Part shown: piece by piece, positions 1 to 8,689 of the stretch
Numbering within the stretch: position 1 is the stretch's first letter
Layout of the letters: every line of letters begins with the position of its first letter
NCBI RefSeq assembly: GCF_006539505.1
Contig: NZ_BJND01000032.1
Span: 1-64,000 of the forward strand
Source: Streptomyces spinoverrucosus
Lineage (GTDB): Bacteria > Actinomycetota > Actinomycetes > Streptomycetales > Streptomycetaceae
Length of the DNA: 64,000 nucleotides
Direction of reading: 5' to 3'
Made by a program: the position numbers and the translations under genes
Notes under the pieces: model-generated
What the model was told of the DNA's origin: nothing
The model's database searches: none
The model's input: only the letters and a program-made list of their open reading frames with translations

Positions 1-8
1 CCCGGCCC

Positions 9-1091
9 CTACTGATCCGACGAGAACCGCACCGCACCCCCCGGAATCCGCGCATCGCACCACACCCGCGCGCCCTCCCGGAGTTCGTTGTCCGGCCCGA
101 CCACCGCCCCGTCGCCGATGACCGTGCCGGTCAGTATGGAGCGCTGCCCGACGCGCGCCCGGGTGCCGATGAGGGAGTCGGTGATCACGGCGCCGGGCTC
201 GATCACCGCCCCCGGCAGGATCGTGCTGCCGAACACCCGCGCGCCCTCCGCCACGAACGCCCCCTCGCCCACCACCGTGCCGCCGGCCAGTTTCGCGTCC
301 GGCGCCACCCTCGCCGTGGGCAGGACCAGCCGGTCACCACAACGCCCCGGCACCGCCGGAGACGGCGCCCGCCCCAGCACCAGATCCGCCGAGCCCCGCA
401 CGAACGCCGCCGGCGTGCCCAGGTCCAGCCAGTACGTGGAGTCGACCATCCCCTGCAGATGCGCCCCCGCCGACAGCAGATCCGGGAAGGTCTCGCGTTC
501 CACCGACACCGGCCTGCCCCCGGGAATCGTGTCGATGACCGACCGCCGGAAGACGTACGCCCCCGCGTTGATCTGATCGGTGACGATCTCCTCCGGCGTC
601 TGCGGCTTCTCAAGGAACGCCGTCACCCGCCCCGTCTCGTCCGTCGGCACCAGCCCGTACGCCCGAGGGTCCGTCACCTGCGTCAGATGCAGGGAGACAT
701 CCGCCCCCGTCGTCTCGTGCGTCCGCACCAACGCCCTGATGTCCAGCCCCGTCAGAATGTCCCCGTTGAAGACGAGTACCGGATCGTCAGGCCCGGAGTG
801 CAGCCGCGACGCCACGTTCCGGATCGCCCCGCCCGTGCCGAGCGGCTCATCCTCCGTGACGTACTCGATGTGCAGCCCCAGCGACGAGCCGTCCCCGAAG
901 TACGGCTCGAAGACCTCCGCCAGATAGGACGTGGCGAGCACGATGTGCTCCACGCCCGCCGCCCTCGCCCGCGCCAGCTGATGCGTGAGGAACGGCACCC
1001 CCGCCGCCCTGACCATGGGCTTGGGCGTGTGCACCGTGAGCGGGCGCAACCGAGTGCCCTTGCCGCCGACCAGGAGGATCGCTTCTGTCAC
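9..1091 (-). CDS. NDP-sugar pyrophosphorylase (mannose-1-P guanylyltransferase type)
   Basis: A 360-residue nucleotidyltransferase that should join a sugar-1-phosphate to an NTP in the cytosol to make the activated sugar used in envelope glycan synthesis. The N-terminus has the signature VGGKGTRLRPLT (residues 8-19), the metal-binding FNGD motif follows near residue 110, and LEKP near residue 160 is typical of the sugar site. From about residue 250 the protein turns into hexapeptide repeats of a left-handed beta-helix, as in GDP-mannose pyrophosphorylases. The GTG at 1091 opens exactly at the conserved N-terminus. It lies 123 bases downstream of the amidase gene on the same strand. The base (mannose or glucose, GTP or dTTP) cannot be read from sequence alone. 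Family call is secure, substrate is inferred. Confidence 0.93.
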   Translation of the reverse strand: MTEAILLVGGKGTRLRPLTVHTPKPMVRAAGVPFLTHQLARARAAGVEHIVLATSYLAEVFEPYFGDGSSLGLHIEYVTEDEPLGTGGAIRNVASRLHSGPDDPVLVFNGDILTGLDIRALVRTHETTGADVSLHLTQVTDPRAYGLVPTDETGRVTAFLEKPQTPEEIVTDQINAGAYVFRRSVIDTIPGGRPVSVERETFPDLLSAGAHLQGMVDSTYWLDLGTPAAFVRGSADLVLGRAPSPAVPGRCGDRLVLPTARVAPDAKLAGGTVVGEGAFVAEGARVFGSTILPGAVIEPGAVITDSLIGTRARVGQRSILTGTVIGDGAVVGPDNELREGARVWCDARIPGGAVRFSSDQ

Positions 1092-1116
1092 CTGTCGTCT
1101 CTGCTTCCTGCCAGGA

Positions 1117-1140
1117 CCGGCCGAACTGTCTTTCGGCCGG
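1117..1140. terminator. Perfect 9-bp hairpin downstream of the amidase gene
   Basis: CCGGCCGAA and TTCGGCCGG flank a 6-base loop, 75 bases past the amidase stop on the minus strand. It has no T-run on the minus strand, so it is either a Streptomyces-type U-less terminator or a processing hairpin between the two co-directional genes. Confidence 0.45.
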
Positions 1141-1214
1141 CCAGTGTATGCAGACCGTTGTCCGGTGCCTTCGACGGCAGTACGCCCTCACCGAAAGCCC
1201 CCCTCTTCGAACCC

Positions 1215-2612
1215 TCAGGGCCGCCCCTGGAGGCGTGACGCATCCGACCGGACGGATCCGAGCTTGCCGTACAGGAGCTGTCCTGGGCAGTCCGTCAGGA
1301 AACCGTCCTTGTGGCCGGAGATCACATTCAGTCGTACGTTCGTACCCTTTTTGTAGAGGTTGCCACCCCCGGACTTCAGAGATGTCTTGCCCCCCGGATC
1401 GCCCCCGAAGAGGCCCAGCTTCCAGGCCGTCAACTGCCCGATGGCCTTTACCGACTTCGTGGGCGGTGAGGTGGAGTTGAACGTGCCGAGAACGGCGACC
1501 CCCATGCTGTCGTGGTTGAAACCGAGGGTGTGCGCCCCCATGACCGGCTCCGCCACGCCCCCGGCGCGCCCCTCGTAGATCTTTCCGCACTTGTCGACGA
1601 GGAAGTTGTAGCCGATGTCCCGCCAGCCCATGCTCACCACGTGGTAGCGGTAAATACTGCGGATGACGGACGGCGCCTGTGCGCAGGTGTAGTTGTTCCC
1701 GGTGGCGGTGTGGTGCACGAAGGCCGCCTTGACGTGCTTCGTGTAGAGGAACTCCTTCTCGCGCAGTTTCTCGTCGGCGCCCCAGCCGTGCCGGGTGGTG
1801 ATGCCCGGGCGGGGGCCGATGTACGGCTTGGCCAGCTGCTCCGCCGTCATCTCGGGGGCACGCAGCACGAACAGCTCGTCCTCGGTGTCCGCCCGGCCCA
1901 GCTCCGGGATCTCGGTGGCGCCGAGCGGCGCGAGCAGGGCGTTGGCCTGCGAGGCGGCGGTCGTCTCGGCGTTGAGGGGACCGGTGAGCGGAGGATCGTC
2001 GTCGGTGCCGCGGGCGGTGCTCGCGCCGGTGTCCGCGCGGCCGGGGTCCACGAGTTCGAGGCGGAGGCCGGACGGGAGCGGGGCAGGCGTACGCGAGGAG
2101 GCCTCGGGCAGGACCCGTACCTCCACGCCGTCGGAGTCCCCCACCCACAAAGGCGCCGTGGCGCCACGGCGGCGACCGGAGGAGTCTTCGGGGGTGCCCG
2201 GGTCGGGGCCGTGGTCGGCGTTGTGGGTCTCGACGTCCTGCCAGCCGGACCAGGCGCCGGTACCGGCCGCGCGGGTACGGACCTGGACGCGGCCGTGGAG
2301 TTCGGTGTCCGGGTCGTCCCAGACGACGCCGACGAGCGAGAACCGCCGTACGTCCTGGCGGGGCAGGCCCTGCGCGCCGGGCGCGCCCGCGGCACGCTCA
2401 TCGGCTAGAGGGACCAGCGGAAGCGACTGGGTGCTGCCGGAGATACCCGGCTGGGCGGACGGGTCGGCGGCCTTCGTCCCGGCCCCCGCGCTCGCTGCCG
2501 GTAACGCGGTCGCCGTGGTCGCGGGCAGGGTCAGCGGTAGGGCGAGGGCTGCGGCGCAGGTCACGCCGATGGAGGAAGCAAGGAATCCACGCATGCTCCT
2601 GATACTGGGCAT
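1215..2612 (-). CDS. Secreted N-acetylmuramoyl-L-alanine amidase (PGRP domain)
   Basis: A 465-residue exported protein expected to cleave the lactyl-amide bond of peptidoglycan. A signal peptide spans about residues 1-38 (MRGFLASSIGVTCAAALALP follows MPSIRS). The middle is a domain common in Streptomyces amidases. The C-terminal PGRP fold carries the zinc ligands: a histidine in FVHHTATGNNY, and His and Cys in SGHKDGFLTDCPG. IGYNFLVDKCGKIYEGR is the conserved core strand. The start is uncertain: ATG at 2612 was chosen, GTG at 2618 and ATG at 2594 are in frame, and all keep the signal peptide. The gene is divergent from the TIGR03089 gene across 111 bases and begins the envelope block. Confidence 0.93.
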   Translation of the reverse strand: MPSIRSMRGFLASSIGVTCAAALALPLTLPATTATALPAASAGAGTKAADPSAQPGISGSTQSLPLVPLADERAAGAPGAQGLPRQDVRRFSLVGVVWDDPDTELHGRVQVRTRAAGTGAWSGWQDVETHNADHGPDPGTPEDSSGRRRGATAPLWVGDSDGVEVRVLPEASSRTPAPLPSGLRLELVDPGRADTGASTARGTDDDPPLTGPLNAETTAASQANALLAPLGATEIPELGRADTEDELFVLRAPEMTAEQLAKPYIGPRPGITTRHGWGADEKLREKEFLYTKHVKAAFVHHTATGNNYTCAQAPSVIRSIYRYHVVSMGWRDIGYNFLVDKCGKIYEGRAGGVAEPVMGAHTLGFNHDSMGVAVLGTFNSTSPPTKSVKAIGQLTAWKLGLFGGDPGGKTSLKSGGGNLYKKGTNVRLNVISGHKDGFLTDCPGQLLYGKLGSVRSDASRLQGRP

Positions 2613-2723
2613 AGCCACATAAATCTGTCCATCGGGGAATTGACGGGCCGTCGGGGCGGATTCGCCCGAACCGGTGGCCCCGCCACTCGATGCGCGCCCG
2701 GCCGCGCGCGTACGCTTGCGCAG

Positions 2724-3479
2724 GTGAACGCCACCGATCGCACCCCTGCCGACCTGCTGCGTTCCGCGCTCGCCGCGGACCCCGCGCGCCCCCTGGTCAC
2801 GTTCTACGACGACGCCACCGGAGAACGGGTCGAATTGTCCGTGGCCACCTTCGCCAATTGGGTGGCCAAGACCGCCAACCTGATCCAGGACGGACTGTCG
2901 GCCGAGCCCGGCGACCGGGTCGCGCTGCTGCTGCCCGCGCACTGGCAGACGGCGGTGTGGCTGCTGGCCTGTTCGTCGGTGGGGGTGCTCGCGGACATGG
3001 ACGGCGATCCGGCGCGGGCGGACTTCGTGGTGGCCGGCCCCGGCCGCTTCGAGGACGGGCTCGCCTGCCGCGGCGAGCGGTACGCGCTGTCGCTGGCACC
3101 GCTGGGGCGGCGCTTCCCGTCGCCGCCGGAGGGGTACGCCGACTACGCCGTGGACGTGCCCAGTCACGGCGACCGGTTCGCGCCGTACGCGCCGGTGGAC
3201 CCGGAGGCGCCCGCGCTGATCGTGGCCGGGGCGGAGTACACCGGGGCGGAGGTCGTGGAGCGGGCGGCGGCCGAAGCGCCGGGGCTGGACCTGACGGGGC
3301 CCGGCTCGCGGATCCTGTCCGCACTGCCGTACGACACCTGGGAGGGCCTCAGCGCCGGGCTGTACGCGCCGCTCGCCATCGGGGGCTCCGTGGTGCTGTG
3401 CCGGAACCTGGACCGGCTGGACGGGGAGTCCCTGGCCAAGCGGATCGAGGCCGAGCGCGTCACGGCGACGGCCCGTTAG
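2724..3479 (+). CDS. TIGR03089 family protein (AMP-binding-like fragment)
   Basis: A 251-residue actinobacterial protein that resembles the N-terminal part of acyl-CoA synthetases (FYDDATGERVELS near residue 30, then a substrate-domain-like fold). It lacks the P-loop-like TSGTTG adenylation motif and the whole C-terminal domain of real synthetases. The GTG at 2724 was chosen because homologues start with MNATDRTPADLL and translation from further upstream adds unlikely Arg/Gly-rich residues. It is followed directly by a 13-bp minisatellite and the first LCP gene, and LCP neighbours are typical for this family. Function is unknown; catalysis is doubtful. Confidence 0.85.
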   Translation: MNATDRTPADLLRSALAADPARPLVTFYDDATGERVELSVATFANWVAKTANLIQDGLSAEPGDRVALLLPAHWQTAVWLLACSSVGVLADMDGDPARADFVVAGPGRFEDGLACRGERYALSLAPLGRRFPSPPEGYADYAVDVPSHGDRFAPYAPVDPEAPALIVAGAEYTGAEVVERAAAEAPGLDLTGPGSRILSALPYDTWEGLSAGLYAPLAIGGSVVLCRNLDRLDGESLAKRIEAERVTATAR

Positions 3480-3543
3480 CAGACGGCGCCAGCAGACGCC
3501 ACCAGCCGACGTCACCAGCAGAGCGCACCAGCAGACGTCACCC
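3479..3543. repeat. 13-bp tandem repeat, five copies
   Basis: Five back-to-back 13-base units with consensus GCAGACGTCACCA, beginning on the G of the TAG stop of the preceding gene. Units differ by one to three bases. It fills almost half of the 142-base gap before the first LCP gene. Confidence 0.9.
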
Positions 3544-3621
3544 GTTCAGCCCACCCCCACCCGCGCCCCCACCCCATCCGCGTCATGGTCGTAGGAGCAG
3601 TCTCACAAGACTCCATGAGGG

Positions 3622-4899
3622 GTGGATTCCGTCGTGAGGGACACCGCAGGCCTGCCATCCGGGGGTCCGGACGACAACACGCCGGCGGTGGTTCTCGGGC
3701 CGGGCGGCGGGGTGTCGGCGACCGGTGACGGGCTCATACGACGGCGCCGGCGGCGCTGGATACGGGGCGGCACGGCGGGGGTCGCGGTGTTGGTCGCGGG
3801 TGCGCTGGCCGCCGGGTGGATCGTGTACGCCAAGCTCGACGGGAACATCACGCCCGACGAGGCCGCGGCCGCCGAGCTCGCGCGCTACGAGCGGGAGCGG
3901 CCCACCGCGCTGGTGCGGGGCGCGCAGAACATCCTGCTCATCGGCTCGGACTCACGGGCCGGTGCGGGCAACCGCAAGTACGGGCGGGACTCGGGGACCG
4001 AGCGGTCCGACACCACCATCCTGTTGCATCTGTCGGCCGGGCGCCGCAGCGCCACCGCCGTCTCGATCCCCCGCGACCTCATGGTGGACGTCCCGAGCTG
4101 CCGGCGCCCGGACGGCAGCCGCACCGCTCCGGCGTTCGCGATGTTCAACTACGCCTTCGAGAAGGGCGGTTCGGCCTGCACGATCCGGACCGTCGAGCGG
4201 ATGACGGACATCCGGATCGACCATCATGCGGTCGTCGACTTCAGCGGGTTCAAGAAGCTGGTCGACGCGGTCGGCGGCGTACGGATCTGTGTGGCCGAGC
4301 CGATCGTCGACAAGGAGGCCAAGCTGCGGCTGCCCGCGGGCCCCGTAACGCTCGACGGCGAGCAGGCCCTCGGCTACGTCCGCGCCCGCAAGTCCCTCGG
4401 CGACGGCAGCGACACCGACCGGATGGAGCGCCAGCAGCAATTCCTCGCGGCGCTGGTGCAGAAGCTGCGCGGCAGCGACGTACTGCTGAATCCCGTGAAG
4501 CTGTACCCCGTCCTGGACGCGGCCACGTCGTCGCTCACCACGGACCCGGGGCTGGCAAGTCTGCGTGGTTTGTACGACCTTGTCCGTGGGCTGCGGGACA
4601 TTCCCACGGAGCGTGTGCAGTTCCTGACGGTGCCGCGGGAGTCGTATGCCCGCGATGCCAATCGCGACCAGTTGATGGAGCCCGAAGCCCGGCGGCTCTT
4701 CGAGCGGTTGCGTGCCGACGCACCGGTGCAGGTCTCGGGGAAGACCGTGCTGGATTTCGGTGAAAGCGCCGGCGAGGGCAACGGGGGTGCGGATTCGCAG
4801 TCGTTCGGTTACGGGGAGTACGCCGATTCCATCCTGTCCCCCGTTTCCCCCGCGCCCACGTTCAGCGGGAAGACCGCCGCCGAGGACGGCTGCCGGTAA
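3622..4899 (+). CDS. LCP family glycopolymer transferase 1
   Basis: A 425-residue LytR-CpsA-Psr protein. The family moves undecaprenyl-linked glycopolymers onto peptidoglycan or other wall acceptors outside the membrane. An arginine-rich cytoplasmic end (residues 40-48) precedes one membrane segment (about 49-70). The LCP domain runs from about 97 to 330, with IGSDSRAGAGN, SIPRDLMVD and the helix DRMERQQQFLAAL. It has no LytR_C domain, only a Gly/Ser/Pro-rich tail. The GTG at 3622 follows GAGGG closely; GTG at 3634 is an alternative. It is the first of three same-strand LCP genes in a row. The acceptor cannot be told from sequence. Confidence 0.93.
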   Translation: MDSVVRDTAGLPSGGPDDNTPAVVLGPGGGVSATGDGLIRRRRRRWIRGGTAGVAVLVAGALAAGWIVYAKLDGNITPDEAAAAELARYERERPTALVRGAQNILLIGSDSRAGAGNRKYGRDSGTERSDTTILLHLSAGRRSATAVSIPRDLMVDVPSCRRPDGSRTAPAFAMFNYAFEKGGSACTIRTVERMTDIRIDHHAVVDFSGFKKLVDAVGGVRICVAEPIVDKEAKLRLPAGPVTLDGEQALGYVRARKSLGDGSDTDRMERQQQFLAALVQKLRGSDVLLNPVKLYPVLDAATSSLTTDPGLASLRGLYDLVRGLRDIPTERVQFLTVPRESYARDANRDQLMEPEARRLFERLRADAPVQVSGKTVLDFGESAGEGNGGADSQSFGYGEYADSILSPVSPAPTFSGKTAAEDGCR

Positions 4900-5145
4900 A
4901 GCGCGCACCAAGTCGGCGAACTTTCGTTCAAGGAAATGGGCGGATTGCCCAGTTGTAGGGACGTGGAATTTGTCACCGTCGTCGCTCGACGCTGAACTGG
5001 CCGGATAGTGTGAGCGCTTCGGTGCACCCGGCCCCCGGCCACGCAGTCCTTTTCCGGGGTCGCGCACTGTGTACGTGGTTTGTACGAGACCGAGCGCCTC
5101 GAGGGGGAAGGCGCCGCGTGGCCCCGACGGAGGATTCAGACAACC

Positions 5146-6885
5146 GTGGACGCGCAAGGCCGTGGGCGGGCGGAGAACATCGACCCCGCAGACCAGTGGG
5201 TACTCAATCCGAACACCGGCGAATACGAACTGCGACTGAGCCCTTCCGCACCGCAGTCGACGGTTCCCGGCCCGCGCAGAGCAGGCTCCCGCGGCTCCGG
5301 TGGCGGACCCCGCGCCCGTACGTCGGGCCCCGGCCGTGAGAAGCAGGACGCCCCGGGCCGTGAGGTCCCGGCCCAGCGCAGGCGCCGCGGTGCGCCCGCC
5401 GAACCCCCGCCGGGTCGACGCAGCCGCCGTCCCGCGAAGAAGTCGAAGGCCAAGAAGGCCGTGCTGTGGACCGGCGGCACCATGGCCTTCGTCCTGCTCG
5501 CGGCGGCGGGTGCCGGATACCTCTACATCGAGCACCTCAACGACAACATCACCTCGGCCCCCGACGACGGCGCCAGCACCGGTGGCTTCCAGAAGGACAA
5601 GGCCATCAACATCCTGCTGATCGGCACCGACAAGCGCACCGGCGCGGGCAACGAGTCCTACGGCGACGCGGGCAGCCCCGGACACGCGGACACCACGATC
5701 CTGCTGCACGTCTCCAAGGACCGCTCCAACGCGACCGCGCTCAGCATCCCGCGCGACCTGATCGTGGACGTCCCGGACTGCCCGACCACGCAGGAGGACG
5801 GCAGCCAGAAGGTCATCCCCGGCTCGCAGGGCGTCCGCTTCAACACCAGCCTCGGCCAGGACGGTCGTACGCCGTCCTGCACCATGCGCACGGTCACCGA
5901 GCTGACCGGGATCACGCCGGACAACTTCATGGTCGCCGACTTCAACGCGGTGAAGACGCTGACCACGGCGGTGGGCGGCGTCGAGGTGTGCCTGGCCAAG
6001 GACATCGACGACCCGGACTCCAAGCTCAACCTCCCGGCCGGCCCGCACACCATCGAGGGCGAGCAGGCGCTGGCCTTCGTCCGCACCCGGCACTCCGTCG
6101 GCACCGGCGGCGATCTGAGCCGGATCAACCTCCAGCAGCAGTTCCTCAGCGCGCTGATGCGCAAGCTGAAGTCGAACGACACGCTCACCAACCCGTCGAA
6201 GATGCTGAAGCTGGCCGAGGCGGGCACCAAGGCGCTGACCGTCGACTCGCAGCTGGACAGCATCGGCAAGCTCAAGGACCTCGGTCTGGAGCTGGGCAAG
6301 CTCAACACCAAGAACCTGACGTTCACCACCGTGCCGGTCATCGACAACCCGGCCGAGACGGTGAAGGCCACGGTCGTGCCCAATCCGACGACGGCACCCC
6401 AGGTCTTCCAGATGATCAAGGAGGACGTCTCCTTCACCGAGGTCAAGGAGCAGAAGGCGAAGGAGGCGGCCGCGGTGGCCGCCCGGCTCAAGGGCAGCAA
6501 GGCCGACCCGTCCGAGGTGCGGGTGCGGATCTTCAACGGCGGCGCCCCGTCGGGCAGCGCCCAGGAGACCCTCAACTGGCTGCAGAACGACGAGGGTGTG
6601 ACGAAGTCCGAGAACGCGGGCAACGCGGACGAGGAACTGAGCAAGACCACCTTGGAGTACGCGCCCGAGCAGGCCGACCAGGCCCGCAGCCTGGCCGCCA
6701 TCATGGGCCTGTCCGGGTCCGCGATGAAGCCCGGCGAGAGCGTGGAGAACTCCCAGGGCCTGCCCACGATGACGCTGACGCTCGGCAAGGACTTCAAGGG
6801 CGCCGGTGTGTCGCTCACGGCTCCCACGAAGGTGCCGGAGGGCGTCGAGAAGTCCACGGCGGACAAGGTCGAGTGCGCCAAGTAG
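5146..6885 (+). CDS. LCP family glycopolymer transferase 2 with LytR_C domain
   Basis: A 579-residue LCP protein. Residues 1-104 are a basic, disordered cytoplasmic tail that includes DPADQWVLNPNTGEYELR, a motif frequent in actinobacterial LCP tails. One membrane helix spans 105-127. The LCP domain has IGTDKRTGAGN, SIPRDLIVD and LSRINLQQQFLSAL. The last 130 residues form a LytR_C domain starting at VRVRIFNGG. The start GTG at 5146 has GGAGG 12 bases upstream; the open frame continues to 5080, but that stretch looks non-coding. The 246-base gap before it probably carries its own promoter, though I could not identify a clear one. Confidence 0.93.
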   Translation: MDAQGRGRAENIDPADQWVLNPNTGEYELRLSPSAPQSTVPGPRRAGSRGSGGGPRARTSGPGREKQDAPGREVPAQRRRRGAPAEPPPGRRSRRPAKKSKAKKAVLWTGGTMAFVLLAAAGAGYLYIEHLNDNITSAPDDGASTGGFQKDKAINILLIGTDKRTGAGNESYGDAGSPGHADTTILLHVSKDRSNATALSIPRDLIVDVPDCPTTQEDGSQKVIPGSQGVRFNTSLGQDGRTPSCTMRTVTELTGITPDNFMVADFNAVKTLTTAVGGVEVCLAKDIDDPDSKLNLPAGPHTIEGEQALAFVRTRHSVGTGGDLSRINLQQQFLSALMRKLKSNDTLTNPSKMLKLAEAGTKALTVDSQLDSIGKLKDLGLELGKLNTKNLTFTTVPVIDNPAETVKATVVPNPTTAPQVFQMIKEDVSFTEVKEQKAKEAAAVAARLKGSKADPSEVRVRIFNGGAPSGSAQETLNWLQNDEGVTKSENAGNADEELSKTTLEYAPEQADQARSLAAIMGLSGSAMKPGESVENSQGLPTMTLTLGKDFKGAGVSLTAPTKVPEGVEKSTADKVECAK

Positions 6886-6984
6886 CACGTAGTGAATTGG
6901 GGGGTAACCCAACGGGTCCCTCAAGCGTCTGACTTGTCGCGGGGTGGACCCGTGTGAGCAGGCGCAGGGGTGGGAGGGCAGGCT

Positions 6985-8646
6985 GTGGCGCAGAGCGGTG
7001 TGCGCGGGGACGCGCCGGCGGTGAAGGACGTGACGTCCGTCGCCACGCGAACCGAGGAGGCCAGGGACACGGCGGGCCGCCACGGGCGGCACGGTGGCGG
7101 TGGACGGCGCGGGGGGCGCCGCGGCACCGCACGGCGGCCGCGCAGACGACGTGTGCTGCGCTGGTCTGCGACGGTGCTGTCGGTGGTGATACTTGGGACC
7201 GCGGGCACGGGCTATCTCTACTATCGGCACCTCAACGACAATCTGGAGACCGGCCGGCGCAGCGGCGGTGACTCCAAGGCCGAGAAGCCGCAGCCGAACG
7301 CGGCCGGGCAGACGCCGCTGAACATCCTGCTGATCGGCTCCGACAGCCGGAACTCGGCCCAGAACCTGGAACTCGGCGGCTCCAAGAGCAGCGTCGGCAG
7401 CAAGCCGCTCGCGGACGTGCAGATGCTGGTCCACCTCTCCGCGGACCGCAAGAACGCGTCGGTGGTGAGCATTCCGCGTGACACCCGGGTCGACATACCC
7501 GCGTGCACGGACCCGGAGACCGGCGAGACGTACCCGGCGACCAACCGGATCATCAACGAGTCCCTCGCCCGTGGCGGCGCCGGCTGCACGCTGACCACCT
7601 GGGAGAACCTCACCGGGGTCTACATCGACCACTGGATGATGATCGACTTCGCGGGTGTGGTGAGCATGGCCGACGCGGTCGGAGGCGTCGAGGTCTGTGT
7701 GAAACAGAACGTGTGGGACCGCCCGCTGCCCGGCGTGCCCGGCGGCTCCGGCCTGAAGCTGAAGAAGGGCAAGCAGAAGGTGCAGGGCAAGGAAGCGCTG
7801 CAGTGGCTGCGCACCCGGCACGCCTTCTACAGCGACGTGGGCCGGGCCCAGGCCCAGCACATGTACATGAACTCGATGATCCGCACCCTGAAGCAGCAGG
7901 ACGTCTTCACGGACACCGGGCGGCTGATGAACCTCGCCGAGACGGCCACGAAGGCGCTGAAGGTCTCCGAGGAGATCGGCTCGGTCAAGCAGCTGTACGA
8001 CCTCGCCATGCAGCTGAAGACGGTGCCGACGAACCGCATCACCATGACGACCATGCCGACGGACACCGACCCGCAGAACGCCAACCATCTGGTGCCGGCC
8101 GGGGCGGACGCCGAGAAGATCTGGGCGATGGTCCGGGACGACGTGGCCTTCGACAAGAACGGCAAGCCGTCCTCGAAGAAGCCCGAGAGCACGGACAAGA
8201 ACAAGGAGGCCTCCGGCGACCCCGCCGCCGCCGACGCCGAGATCGGTGTCCTGGTGCAGAACGCCACCCGGTCCGACGCCGAGGGCCCGGTCGACGGACG
8301 GGCGAGCACGGTCGCCGGGGTGCTGGTGGAGAAGGGCTTCGCGCGGGCGGCGGCGGACACGACGAGCGGGCTGTCCATGGAGAAGACGGTCGTCCGCTAC
8401 CCGAGCGCCGAACTGGAGGGCGACGCCCAGCGGGTCGCCAAGTCCCTCGGGATACCGCTGAGTTCGGTGCAGAAGTCGACCGATGTCACCGGGGTCACGC
8501 TCCTCGTGGGCGCCGACTGGCGCACCGGGACGACGTATCCGAAGCAGACGCCGCCGAAGGCCGGGGACGTGCCGGAGTCGGCGGGCGCGATCAACGGGTC
8601 GGACAGCAGCCAGTGCATGGACGTGTACGCGCCCTACCGCTGGTAG
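6985..8646 (+). CDS. LCP family glycopolymer transferase 3 with LytR_C domain
   Basis: A 553-residue LCP protein: Arg/Gly-rich cytoplasmic part (1-57), membrane helix (58-80), LCP domain with IGSDSRNSAQN and SIPRDTRVD, and a C-terminal LytR_C domain (from IGVLVQNATRSD). The helix that in its paralogues reads DRxxxQQxFLxAL is here GRAQAQHMYMNSM, so this copy has diverged near the active site and may use another acceptor. The GTG at 6985 is preceded by GGGAGGG at good spacing; an in-frame GTG at 6970 is less well placed. A strong hairpin follows the stop. Confidence 0.93.
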   Translation: MAQSGVRGDAPAVKDVTSVATRTEEARDTAGRHGRHGGGGRRGGRRGTARRPRRRRVLRWSATVLSVVILGTAGTGYLYYRHLNDNLETGRRSGGDSKAEKPQPNAAGQTPLNILLIGSDSRNSAQNLELGGSKSSVGSKPLADVQMLVHLSADRKNASVVSIPRDTRVDIPACTDPETGETYPATNRIINESLARGGAGCTLTTWENLTGVYIDHWMMIDFAGVVSMADAVGGVEVCVKQNVWDRPLPGVPGGSGLKLKKGKQKVQGKEALQWLRTRHAFYSDVGRAQAQHMYMNSMIRTLKQQDVFTDTGRLMNLAETATKALKVSEEIGSVKQLYDLAMQLKTVPTNRITMTTMPTDTDPQNANHLVPAGADAEKIWAMVRDDVAFDKNGKPSSKKPESTDKNKEASGDPAAADAEIGVLVQNATRSDAEGPVDGRASTVAGVLVEKGFARAAADTTSGLSMEKTVVRYPSAELEGDAQRVAKSLGIPLSSVQKSTDVTGVTLLVGADWRTGTTYPKQTPPKAGDVPESAGAINGSDSSQCMDVYAPYRW

Positions 8647-8650
8647 AACG

Positions 8651-8684
8651 CGGCAGGGGCGTGCCCGGTGGCACGCCCCTGCCG
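8651..8684. terminator. Bidirectional terminator between LCP 3 and the glycosyltransferase
   Basis: A perfect 15-bp stem, CGGCAGGGGCGTGCC, with a 4-base CGGT loop sits in the 43-base gap between two convergent genes. It lacks a long T-run but is very stable, so it probably serves both genes. Confidence 0.85.
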
Positions 8685-8689
8685 GAGTC

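Noticed and set aside
3952..8088. A 1378-codon open frame on the minus strand
   Set aside because: It is the antisense of three LCP genes, caused by high GC; no domains and no ribosome site.
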